Positions 15,735 through 23,038 of a DNA stretch of 23,038 bases are shown one piece after another. Made by a program: the position numbers and the translations under genes. Location of the stretch: positions 1 to 23,038 of the forward strand of contig CAKPOI010000025.1 in the NCBI GenBank assembly GCA_934169775.1, in the 5' to 3' direction. The notes under the pieces are model-generated. The model was given only the letters and a program-made list of their open reading frames with translations, was not told the origin of the DNA and made no database searches. Source of the stretch: an uncultured Clostridia bacterium (GTDB lineage Bacteria > Bacillota > Clostridia > TANB77 > CAG-508). Position 1 is the stretch's first letter. Every line of letters begins with the position of its first letter.

Positions 15735-16787
15735 ATGCCAAAGTTTCACTTTTTTGTTATTAAATTGAGGAGAAATTTTTTCGCTATTCTTTTTTTGATT
15801 TTTGCTTTTTGTCTTTTACTTTTTTCTAAAAATAATTTAGTTGCTGTTAAAAATGGTTTAACTTTGTGGGCTACTTCTGTTGTTCCTTCACTTTTTCCAT
15901 TTTTTGTTGCCACTGAGTTATTATTACATACAAATGTTGTAAATTTTTTGGGTAGAGTTTTGAATAAATGTATGAGACCTATTTTTAATATTGATGGTAA
16001 AGGATCTTTTTGTTTTATTATGGGGTTGATTAGTGGTTATCCTGTTGGGGCTAAAATTGCTTGTGAATTTAGGAAAAAAAATATTTGTTCTAAAATTGAA
16101 TGTGAACGATTATTGAGTTTTACTAATAATTCTGGACCTTTATTTATTGTTGGCACTGTAGGTATAAGTATGTTTGGTAATAGTTCTATTGGTCTTTTAC
16201 TGCTTATTACACATATCTTAGCATGTATTTCTGTTGGCTTTATTTTTAGATTTTGGAAAAATGATTTATCTCGTGGCTCAATAAGTTCTGAATATGTTTC
16301 TTCTAAAAATACTAATTTTGTTACTTTTTCTAATCTTGGTAGTGTTTTAAGTGAAAGTATTACTAATAGTATTAATACTATTTTACTTATTGGTGGTTTT
16401 GTGGTTATTTTTTCTAGTGTTATTTCTATTTTTAAGAGTAGTGGTTTATTGCATAGTTTTGCTTTGTTTTTGACTCCTTTTTTTAATTTTTTACATATTG
16501 ATTCTAATTTTATTAGTCCTATTTTGACTGGCTTTTTAGAAATTACTAATGGTATTAATAATATTGCTCTTATTAAAGTTAAGCATCTTTCTATAAATAT
16601 TATTATTACTGCTTTTTTACTTGGTTTTGGTGGCATTTCTGTTCTTCTTCAGGTATGGAGTATTATTTCTAATAGTGATTTGTCTATTAAACCTTATATT
16701 TTTGGTAAATTGCTTCATGCTTTTTTCGCTGCTTTTTATACTTTTCTTGCTTTACATTTTTTGCCTTTTTTAAATTTAGATTTATAA
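15735..16787 (+). CDS. ylbJ: Sporulation integral membrane protein YlbJ (SpoVV)
   Basis: YlbJ/SpoVV in Bacillus is a mother-cell membrane protein needed for dipicolinic acid transfer to the forespore and for proper cortex. The 350-residue protein has about eight hydrophobic spans and the family's diagnostic blocks: GLTLWATSVVPSLFPFFVAT, FCFIMGLISGYPVGAKIACE, RLLSFTNNSGPLFIVGTVG and LGFGGISVLLQVWSI, characteristic of the nucleoside-recognition (Gate) domain. It is the only plus-strand gene, divergent from the 53-residue gene and convergent with fmt. An in-frame stop just upstream fixes the ATG; AAGGA is 12 nt before it. In Bacillus the gene is under sigma-E; I cannot identify a clear sigma-E promoter here. 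Confidence 0.93.
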   Translation: MPKFHFFVIKLRRNFFAILFLIFAFCLLLFSKNNLVAVKNGLTLWATSVVPSLFPFFVATELLLHTNVVNFLGRVLNKCMRPIFNIDGKGSFCFIMGLISGYPVGAKIACEFRKKNICSKIECERLLSFTNNSGPLFIVGTVGISMFGNSSIGLLLLITHILACISVGFIFRFWKNDLSRGSISSEYVSSKNTNFVTFSNLGSVLSESITNSINTILLIGGFVVIFSSVISIFKSSGLLHSFALFLTPFFNFLHIDSNFISPILTGFLEITNGINNIALIKVKHLSINIIITAFLLGFGGISVLLQVWSIISNSDLSIKPYIFGKLLHAFFAAFYTFLALHFLPFLNLDL

Positions 16788-16838
16788 TTTTTTTATGTTT
16801 TTGTATATTTAAAATTGAATATTATTTAGAGAATGTTA

Positions 16839-16881
16839 AAGTCCGCGTATTTGTTTGTACGTGGACTTATTAAAATTTTTT
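16839..16881 (+). terminator. Terminator between convergent ylbJ and fmt
   Basis: An 11-bp stem with one G-T pair, AAGTCCGCGTA (16839-16849) and TACGTGGACTT (16858-16868), has an 8-nt loop and is followed on the plus strand by ATTAAAATTTTTT. It ends ylbJ transcription; in the minus direction the T-run is shorter, so its use for fmt is less certain. Confidence 0.75.
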
Positions 16882-16915
16882 AACTTAAATTTTATCTGTG
16901 ATAATTGCAAATTTA

Positions 16916-17842
16916 TTATATAATACTATTTCCTCTTAAATAGTCTTCTGCTTTCATTCTTTTTCCGTTTTCTCCTTGTATTTCTATTACTTTTATTATT
17001 CCATCTCTTGCTTTAAATTCTAATCCTTTTTTACAATCTGATAAAATTATAGATCCATTTTCTTTTTTTGTTTCTTCTTCTGTTATAGGTTTTAGTTCAA
17101 CTTTCCATAATTTTATTTTTTTATTATTTACATATGTGTATGCTCCCATTATTGGATTTAGGCCTCTTACTAGATTTTTTATTTGTTCTGCTGTTTGGTT
17201 TTCCCAATCAATTTGAGCCATACTTTTTTCTAGCATTGGTGCCATTGTGTAATCATTTCCTTGTTTTTCTCTTTTGGCTGTTCCGTCTTCTATTTCTTTT
17301 AATGTTTTTACTAATAATTCTGCACCTATTTTAGATAGTCTTTCCCATAATTCTCCTGTTGTTTCATATTCTCCTATTTGTGTTTCTTCTTTTAATATTA
17401 TATCTCCTGTGTCCATGCCTTTATCCATATACATTGTTGTTACTCCTGTTGTCTTTTCTCCATTTAGTACTGCCCATTGAATCGGTGCTGCTCCTCTATA
17501 TTTTGGTAGCAAAGAGGCATGTACATTTATGCATCCATATTTAGGTATTTCTAAAATTTCGTTAGGCAATATTTTTCCATATGCTACTACACATATTACA
17601 TCTGGTTTTTGATTTTTTAATTCTTCTATAAATTCTGTGTTTCCTTTTACTTTTTGTGGTTGATATGTTTTTATTTCTTTTTCTTGTGCATATTGTTTTA
17701 CAGGTGTGGCTATTAACTTCATTCCTCTTCCTTTTGGTCTGTCTGGATTTGTTACTACACTTAATATTTCATGGCCTGCTTCATATATTGCTTTTAAACT
17801 TTCTGCTGCAAAATCTGGTGTCCCCATAAATATAATTCTCAT
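16916..17842 (-). CDS. fmt: Methionyl-tRNA formyltransferase
   Basis: Fmt formylates Met-tRNA(fMet) with 10-formyltetrahydrofolate for translation initiation. The 308-residue protein has MRIIFMGTPDFAAESLKAI, TNPDRPKGRGMKL, and the catalytic Asn106, His108 and Asp144 in CINVHASLLPKYRGAAPIQW and MYMDKGMDTGDI. The C-terminal OB-like tRNA-binding domain is present (from about 205). It follows def by 50 nt and is the last gene of the priA-def-fmt run, a classic arrangement in Bacillota. Confidence 0.97.
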   Translation of the reverse strand: MRIIFMGTPDFAAESLKAIYEAGHEILSVVTNPDRPKGRGMKLIATPVKQYAQEKEIKTYQPQKVKGNTEFIEELKNQKPDVICVVAYGKILPNEILEIPKYGCINVHASLLPKYRGAAPIQWAVLNGEKTTGVTTMYMDKGMDTGDIILKEETQIGEYETTGELWERLSKIGAELLVKTLKEIEDGTAKREKQGNDYTMAPMLEKSMAQIDWENQTAEQIKNLVRGLNPIMGAYTYVNNKKIKLWKVELKPITEEETKKENGSIILSDCKKGLEFKARDGIIKVIEIQGENGKRMKAEDYLRGNSII

Positions 17843-17892
17843 ATATTTTTATCTTCCTTTCTTAAATTTTGTGCATTAATAATAATATCTAA

Positions 17893-18375
17893 TTATTTGT
17901 TTTCTTCTGGTTCAATATATTCTAAAGTACCTGGTATGATTTTATCAACAAATACTTGTCCATCTAAATGATCTAGTTCATGGCATATTGCTTGTGCTAA
18001 TAGTTCTTTTGCTTTTACTCTTATTAGATTTCCTTCTAAATCTGTGTAATCTGCTATAACTTCTGCTGGTCTAATTATTTTTGCAAATTTGTTTGGAAAA
18101 CTTAAACATCCTTCTTCTACCTCTTGTTCTCCTTTTGTTTTTATTATTTTGGGATTTATTAGAACTATTGGTCCATTGTCATCATATAAGTCTATTACTA
18201 CTATTCTTTTTAAAACTCCTACTTGCACTGCTGCTAGTCCAACTCCATTGTATTTGTGCATTGTTTCTATCATATCTTTTACTAGTTCTTGTACTCTTTC
18301 ATCTATTTTTTCAACTTCTTTTGATTTTTTGTATAATATTTCATCTCCTTCAAGTCTTATGTTTCTTATTGCCAT
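17893..18375 (-). CDS. def: Peptide deformylase
   Basis: Def removes the formyl group from nascent proteins; it is a metalloenzyme. The 160-residue protein has all three motifs: GVGLAAVQVG (44-53), EEGCLSFP with metal ligand Cys90, and CHELDHLDG with ligands His132 and His136 and catalytic Glu133. GAGG lies 5 nt before the ATG. The first motif has Val in place of the common Pro (GLAAPQ), a variant also known in other Clostridia. Upstream is priA, separated by a 79-nt gap with part of the dispersed repeat. Confidence 0.97.
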   Translation of the reverse strand: MAIRNIRLEGDEILYKKSKEVEKIDERVQELVKDMIETMHKYNGVGLAAVQVGVLKRIVVIDLYDDNGPIVLINPKIIKTKGEQEVEEGCLSFPNKFAKIIRPAEVIADYTDLEGNLIRVKAKELLAQAICHELDHLDGQVFVDKIIPGTLEYIEPEENK

Positions 18376-18415
18376 TTTTTCCTCACTCTTCCTTTCTGTT
18401 TACTGCGTTTGCCAC

Positions 18416-18454
18416 CGTCAGTTTGACGACGTCAAAATTGTAATTATTTTTCAA
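18416..18454 (+). repeat. Half copy of the palindromic element with overlapping inverted repeats
   Basis: GTCAAAATTGTAATTATTTT then TCAA (18431-18454) matches the right arm of the element at 5516-5539 and the arm at 22564-22587. As at 5540, it abuts a stop codon, here that of priA. The other arm is missing. Instead, CGTCA-GTT-TGACG (18416-18428) and TTTGACG-A-CGTCAAA (18422-18436) overlap, so two alternative hairpins could form. Confidence 0.6.
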
Positions 18455-20683
18455 CTAGACCATGTTATTAGGATTAACATCAATACTAATTCTAGCATCT
18501 TTTAAATTTTTCATATAAATTTTATTTAATAAATTATTGCAAATAGAATTAAAATTTTCATCAATAATTCCTTTCATAATAATTCTCCACCTATATCTAT
18601 TTTGAATTTTATCAATTGGAGCAGGTGCAGGTCTAAACACTTGAATGTTCTCAAGTTGAATTGATTTCAAATAATTATAGCTTTGCAAACTTAATTGTTT
18701 TATTAGATTTTCATCTTTTCCTTCAAACTTCATTACTATTATATCGCAAAATGGTGGATATTTCAACTGTTTTCGCAAAGCTAATTCTGTTTCGTAAAAT
18801 TCTAAATAATTTTGTTTTTGAGCAGCTTGTATGCTAAAATTTTCTGGATTATATGTTTGAATTATAACTTTTCCTGGTAATTCTCCTCTTCCTGCTCTGC
18901 CTGCCACTTGTGTTAAAATTTGAAAAGTTCTTTCTGTTGCCCTATAGTCATCTATGTTTAATGAACTATCTGCTGCTATAACTCCAACCAGTGTAACATT
19001 TGGAAAGTGGTGGCCTTTTACTACCATTTGTGTTCCTATTAAAATATCTATATTTTCATTTCTAAATTTGTTTAAAATTTGCTCATGTGAATTTTTTTTG
19101 TTTACTGTATCTACATCCATTCTTATTGTAGTACTTCCTGGAAATTGTTTTATAATTTCTTGCTCTAATTTTTGAGTTCCTGTTCCAAAATATCTTATTT
19201 TATCACTTCCACATTCTGGACATTTTGTAGCCACTGGCTTTTCTGCTCCACAATAATGACATTTTAGTTTATTTTCGTATCCGTGATAAGTCATACTTAC
19301 ATTGCAATTATCACATTTTACGGTATATCCGCACTCTCTACACATTACAAATGTTGAATATCCTCTACGGTTTAAAAATAGTATTGTTTGTTGTTTGTTT
19401 TTCAAGTTTTCTTCTATGTCTTTATATAATTCTCTGCTTAGCATTGAACGATTCCCATTTGCTAATTCTTGTTTTAAATCCACTATTTCTACTTTTGGCA
19501 ATTGTGCATTGTTTGCTCTTTTGGTTAGTTCTAATAATGTTATTTTGTTTTTTTCTGTTGCATTATAATATGTTTCTATTTCTGGTGTTGCACTTCCTAA
19601 TAATAATGGTATTTTTTCTTCTTGTGCCATTTTTTTTGCTATTTCTTTTGCATCATATCTTGGGTTTGATTCTGATTTATATGAGCTGTCATGTTCTTCA
19701 TCTATTATTATTAGACCTAAATTTGGTATTGGTGCAAATATTGCAGACCTTGCTCCTATTATTATTTTAGCCTTGTTTTCTCTTATTCTTTCCCATTCAT
19801 CATGTCTTTCTCCTATCGAAAGTTTACTGTGTAATACTGCTATTTGCTCTTTTCCAAATCGTGATACAAATCTTTCTATCATTTGTGGTGTAAGTGATAT
19901 TTCTGGTACTAATATTATAGCTGATTTTTCTTCTTTTATTATATCTTCTATTAGCTGTAAATATATTTCTGTTTTTCCTGAACCTGTTATTCCAAATAAT
20001 AAGAATTCTTCAAATCTTTTTTCTTTTATTGCTTGTTGTACTTGATTATATGCTTGTTGCTGTTCTTCATTTAATATGTATTTTTTTGTGTTCTCTATTT
20101 GCTTATTTGCTAGTGGGTCTCTTTTTACTGTTTGTTCTACTATTTCTAAGTATCCATTTTTTATTAATGTGTTTACTATTGCTCTTGAACAGTCTGTAAA
20201 ACTTTCTATTTCTGGTATTGTTGCTCCTTCATTGTTTTTTATAAAGTTTAATACTCTTTTATGTTTTTCTGATTTTATTGCTCCACTTTGTATTTCGTAT
20301 TCTATTTCTTCCGCTTCTTTTTTTAGGTATACACTGTTTATTGTTTTGTCTTTTATTTTGTTTTCTTTTGTTCTTGTTCCAGGTGTTTGCATTAGTTTTA
20401 TGCAGTCTGTTACACTACAGTAGTATTTTTTTGCCATCCATTTTGCTAGTTCTATTTGCTTTTCTGTTAGGTTGTCTTCAATTTTTGCTATTTCCTTTAC
20501 TTCGTATTCTGTTTTTTCTTTAAATCCTACTACAAATCCTTCTTCTAGTTTCTTTGCTCTTCCAAATGGTACTAATACTTTTGTTCCTACATATATGTAT
20601 TCTTCCATTTCTTTTGGTATTTGATAGTCAAATGTTCTGTTTAGCTTTTTGGCTGTTCTATTTATTATGATTTCTGCTATCAT
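18455..20683 (-). CDS. priA: Primosomal replication restart helicase PriA
   Basis: PriA recognises stalled forks and reloads the replicative helicase. The 742-residue protein has the N-terminal DNA-binding domain (FDYQIP, GTKVLVPFGRAKKLEEGFV), the helicase core with GITGSGKT (231-238), ARSAIFAP, the DEEH box (328-331), GSATPE and LNRRGYS, and the inserted zinc site with eight cysteines (448, 451, 457, 460, 475, 478, 488, 491). GTGTQKLEQEI and VAGRAGRG follow. AAAGGAG is 5 nt before the ATG. Confidence 0.97.
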   Translation of the reverse strand: MIAEIIINRTAKKLNRTFDYQIPKEMEEYIYVGTKVLVPFGRAKKLEEGFVVGFKEKTEYEVKEIAKIEDNLTEKQIELAKWMAKKYYCSVTDCIKLMQTPGTRTKENKIKDKTINSVYLKKEAEEIEYEIQSGAIKSEKHKRVLNFIKNNEGATIPEIESFTDCSRAIVNTLIKNGYLEIVEQTVKRDPLANKQIENTKKYILNEEQQQAYNQVQQAIKEKRFEEFLLFGITGSGKTEIYLQLIEDIIKEEKSAIILVPEISLTPQMIERFVSRFGKEQIAVLHSKLSIGERHDEWERIRENKAKIIIGARSAIFAPIPNLGLIIIDEEHDSSYKSESNPRYDAKEIAKKMAQEEKIPLLLGSATPEIETYYNATEKNKITLLELTKRANNAQLPKVEIVDLKQELANGNRSMLSRELYKDIEENLKNKQQTILFLNRRGYSTFVMCRECGYTVKCDNCNVSMTYHGYENKLKCHYCGAEKPVATKCPECGSDKIRYFGTGTQKLEQEIIKQFPGSTTIRMDVDTVNKKNSHEQILNKFRNENIDILIGTQMVVKGHHFPNVTLVGVIAADSSLNIDDYRATERTFQILTQVAGRAGRGELPGKVIIQTYNPENFSIQAAQKQNYLEFYETELALRKQLKYPPFCDIIVMKFEGKDENLIKQLSLQSYNYLKSIQLENIQVFRPAPAPIDKIQNRYRWRIIMKGIIDENFNSICNNLLNKIYMKNLKDARISIDVNPNNMV

Positions 20684-20708
20684 GTTTTCTCCTTTTTTTA
20701 TTTTTTTG

Positions 20709-20733
20709 AAAAAAAGCTGTAACTTCTACAGCT
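20709..20733 (-). terminator. Intrinsic terminator overlapping the ftsH stop codon
   Basis: AGCTGTA (20715-20721) and TACAGCT (20727-20733) form a perfect 7-bp stem with a 5-nt loop, followed on the minus strand by a run of T (20709-20714). The ftsH stop codon (20726-20728) is in the hairpin. Only about 25 nt separate it from priA. Confidence 0.75.
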
Positions 20734-22540
20734 CTTCTTCAAAAATTTTATTAAATTCTGTTTCGTTAATTTTCTCTTTTTCTAATAAAGTTTGAGCAAT
20801 TATTTCTAATTTATCTCTATGTTCAACTAATAATTGTTGAGCTCTTTCATATGCTGAATCAATAAGAAGTTTAACTTCTTGTCCTATTTTATCACCTATG
20901 TTTTCTCCAAAAAGTTGCATTTCATAAGGTTCTTTTCCTTTAAAATCAATAGGACCTAAAACATCACTCATTCCGTATTTTGTAACCATATCTCTTGCAA
21001 TATTTGTAGCAACTTCTATATCATTTGAGGCTCCTGTGGAAATGTCATTTAGTACTAGTTTTTCTGCTGCCCTTCCACCTAATAATGCTGTTAGTCTTTC
21101 TTGCATTTCTGTTTTTGATATATAATATTTGTCTTCGTCACTTTTGTACATTGTGTATCCGCCAGCTACTCCTCTTGGTATTATTGATACTTCTTTTACA
21201 TTTGATTGTGTTGGTAAATATCTTCCTACTACTGCATGTCCTGCTTCATGATATGCTGTTAATTTTTTGTCTTTGTCTGATATTACTCTTTCCTTTTTTT
21301 CTAATCCTACTGTTACTTTTTTAACTGCTTCTTCTATATCATCATTTTCGATTTCTTCGTGTTTGTTTATTGTTGCTATTATTGCTGCTTCATTTAAGAT
21401 ATTTGCAAGTTCTGCTCCTGTAAATCCTGCTGTATCTTCTGCTATGCTTTCTAAATTGACATTATCAGAGATTTTTTTGTCTTTTGCATGTATTTTTAGA
21501 ATCTCTAATCTTCCTCTAATATCTGGTGATGGTATTGTTATTTGTCTATCAAATCTTCCTGGTCTTAATAATGCTTTATCTAACATTTCTGGTCTGTTTG
21601 TAGCTGCTAATACTATTATTGTTTCTTCTGAACTGAATCCATCCATTTCTACTAAAAGTTGATTTAGTGTTTGATTATTTTCTGATTCTCCTCCACTGTT
21701 TCCTGTTCTTCTTGCTCCTATTGCATCTATCTCATCTATAAATACTATACATGGTGCTAATTTTCTGGCTTTTTCAAATAATTTTCTTACTCTTGAAGCT
21801 CCTAAACCTACAAACATTTCTACAAATTCAGATCCACTCATTGATATAAATGGCACATTTGCTTCTCCTGCTATTGCTTTTGCTATTAGTGTTTTTCCTG
21901 TTCCTGGTTTTCCATATAGCAATACTCCTCTTGGTATTTTTGCTCCCATTTTTGTGAATTTTTCTGGTGTTTTTAAAAAGTCTACTATTTCTATTAATTC
22001 TTCTTTTTCTTCGTCTAATCCAGCTACATCTTTAAATCTTACTTTTGTCTTTCTTTCTGTGTCTTCATATACTTTTCCTTTTTCTCCACCTAATCCTTGC
22101 ATTTTATATATCATTATAAATAGTGCTATCATTATTAGTGTTGGGAAAAAGCTTATTAATATTGTTAAAATTTGTGTAAATGCATTTTTTGGTTTTTGTA
22201 TTAATTCTATTTCATTTCCTTCTGCTACTTTTTGTTGTACTAATGTTATAAATGCTTCTGTATTTGGCACTACTGAATTTTTTTCTTTTTCTTCATCTTT
22301 TACTTTTACTTTTACTGATGTACTTCCTACTGTCATTTCTACTTTTTCTATTTTGCCTTCACTTATTTGTTTTATTAAATCTGTATATGCTAGCTCTGTA
22401 TCATCTTTGTCTTTATTGTTTTTTAGAATAAATGTTGTTGCTACTATTGCTATTATTAGTATTACTAGTAAAGATGTTAGTCCAATCAATATCTTTTTAT
22501 CTTTTTTATTGTCATCTTTATTGTCTTTGTTGTTTTTCAT
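20726..22540 (-). CDS. ftsH: ATP-dependent zinc metalloprotease FtsH
   Basis: FtsH degrades membrane and regulatory proteins at the cytoplasmic membrane. The 604-residue protein has a Lys/Asp-rich cytoplasmic N-terminus, a first membrane span (about 17-39), an external domain (about 40-118), a second span (about 121-146), the AAA+ module with GKPGTGKT (210-217), IVFIDEID (265-272) and RPGRFDRQ, then the protease with HEAGH (431-435) and third zinc ligand Asp507 in STGASNDIEVA. AAAGGATG precedes the ATG. It starts just after the second copy of the palindromic element. Confidence 0.97.
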   Translation of the reverse strand: MKNNKDNKDDNKKDKKILIGLTSLLVILIIAIVATTFILKNNKDKDDTELAYTDLIKQISEGKIEKVEMTVGSTSVKVKVKDEEKEKNSVVPNTEAFITLVQQKVAEGNEIELIQKPKNAFTQILTILISFFPTLIMIALFIMIYKMQGLGGEKGKVYEDTERKTKVRFKDVAGLDEEKEELIEIVDFLKTPEKFTKMGAKIPRGVLLYGKPGTGKTLIAKAIAGEANVPFISMSGSEFVEMFVGLGASRVRKLFEKARKLAPCIVFIDEIDAIGARRTGNSGGESENNQTLNQLLVEMDGFSSEETIIVLAATNRPEMLDKALLRPGRFDRQITIPSPDIRGRLEILKIHAKDKKISDNVNLESIAEDTAGFTGAELANILNEAAIIATINKHEEIENDDIEEAVKKVTVGLEKKERVISDKDKKLTAYHEAGHAVVGRYLPTQSNVKEVSIIPRGVAGGYTMYKSDEDKYYISKTEMQERLTALLGGRAAEKLVLNDISTGASNDIEVATNIARDMVTKYGMSDVLGPIDFKGKEPYEMQLFGENIGDKIGQEVKLLIDSAYERAQQLLVEHRDKLEIIAQTLLEKEKINETEFNKIFEEEL

Positions 22541-22563
22541 ATTTTCATCATCCTTTCCTCTGG

Positions 22564-22684
22564 TTGAAAAATAATTACAATTTTGGCTGTGTTAAATTTT
22601 ATTTAAAACGCGGTTACATACAACAAGTATGCGCCCTTGCCTTTTAAATAAAATTTGCCTTGCCAAAATTTAATTCTTTTCCAA
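22564..22684 (-). repeat. Dispersed nested-palindrome element, copy 2
   Basis: The outer arms (22564-22587 and 22662-22684) match those of copy 1 at most positions and form an imperfect stem of about 23 bp. Inside is a perfect 15-bp inverted repeat, AAATTTTATTTAAAA (22594-22608) and TTTTAAATAAAATTT (22642-22656), and in the centre CATAC-AACAA-GTATG (22617-22631). The inner sequences differ from copy 1 though the pairing is kept. It is in opposite orientation to copy 1, in the gap between the partial membrane gene and ftsH. Confidence 0.7.
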
Positions 22685-22704
22685 CAAAAAATTTTTTCAA
22701 CTAA

Positions 22705-23038
22705 CTAAGCATTGCCTTCTGGAGTAGGCGTATCCTCTTTTTCTTCTTTCTTTTCATCTGGCTTATCATTTTCTTTTTTCTTTTCTTCTTTTTCTTTGTC
22801 ATTTGACTTGTCTTTTGGTTCTTCCTTTTTTTCATCCATTTCTTTTCTTACTTGTTTTTGAACTTCTATAATTTTCATTAATTCTGCTTGTTGTTTTATA
22901 AAATCATCTTTTATTATAAATATTGCTGCAAATAAATATATTGTTGCAACTGAAACATACATTATTTCAAAATAATTTATATCGAAATCAACAAATAATC
23001 TGATTGCAATATATATTGCATTTAATAATGTTGATAAT
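22705..23038 (-). CDS. Membrane protein with charged C-terminal tail (3' part only)
   Basis: The frame is open from 22705 to the right edge of the window, so the start is missing; the ATG at 22962 is only an internal Met. The visible 111 residues have two hydrophobic spans (LLNAIYIAIRLFV and IMYVSVATIYLFAAIFII) followed by a helix (KQQAELMKIIEVQKQVRKEM) and a tail of about 45 residues made mostly of Lys, Glu and Asp, ending TPTPEGNA. I do not recognise a family. It lies just upstream of ftsH in the same direction, so a membrane-associated role is plausible but not shown. Confidence 0.65.
   Translation of the reverse strand, partial: LSTLLNAIYIAIRLFVDFDINYFEIMYVSVATIYLFAAIFIIKDDFIKQQAELMKIIEVQKQVRKEMDEKKEEPKDKSNDKEKEEKKKENDKPDEKKEEKEDTPTPEGNA

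Noticed and set aside
16037..16636. A 199-residue minus-strand frame opposite ylbJ.
   Set aside because: The plus-strand frame has all YlbJ motifs; the opposite frame has no recognisable features or ribosome site.
1..23038. CRISPR arrays, tRNA genes, riboswitches, prophage or insertion sequence genes.
   Set aside because: I saw no regularly spaced repeats, tRNA-like cloverleaf or GTTCGA-type T-arm context, T-box or known aptamer core, nor any transposase, integrase or phage gene.

Overview
The window is a very AT-rich, densely packed bacterial segment. Gene content, strong AAGGAGG-type ribosome binding sites, an endospore-type membrane protein (YlbJ/SpoVV) and a Spo0A-type DNA-binding domain point to a spore-forming or recently spore-forming Bacillota of the Clostridia type. 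UGA is used as a stop codon. Nearly everything is on the minus strand; the exception is ylbJ. I cannot name a species.

From right to left, in the direction of transcription. (1) 23038-16916: the 3' part of a membrane protein with a charged tail, then ftsH, priA, def and fmt (membrane proteolysis, replication restart, and the formyl-methionine cycle). (2) 15735-16787: ylbJ on the plus strand, convergent with fmt and separated from it by a stem-loop terminator. (3) 15591-12548: an unannotated 53-residue protein gene, clpC, and an unrecognised 62-residue protein gene with its own terminator. (4) 12344-11238: a monocistronic gene with a good promoter, strong Shine-Dalgarno and terminator, encoding a cytidylate-kinase-like P-loop domain joined to a ParB/sulfiredoxin-like domain. 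(5) 10839-1004: a type II fatty acid synthesis cluster in the order acyl-CoA/ACP ligase, fabD, fabG, fabF, accB, fabZ, accC, accD, accA, fabI. It covers all four acetyl-CoA carboxylase subunits and the elongation enzymes, but fabH and acpP are not in the window. (6) 853-362: a stand-alone Spo0A C-terminal domain protein with promoter and terminator. (7) 139-1: a perfect consensus promoter firing off the left edge, probably into a ribosomal RNA operon.

The main oddities are: a one-base insertion that breaks accC inside an otherwise intact operon; the receiver-less Spo0A-like regulator; the kinase-ParB fusion; a dispersed, roughly 120 bp, nested palindromic element present in two full copies whose inner stems differ in sequence but keep pairing, plus partial copies, always in gaps between genes; and REP-like GGGGACGGA repeats of the kind associated with RAYT transposases.

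Functionally the fatty acid genes fit together as: AccABCD make malonyl-CoA, FabD loads it on ACP, FabF condenses, FabG reduces, FabZ dehydrates and FabI reduces the enoyl intermediate, while the leading ligase probably activates free fatty acids.
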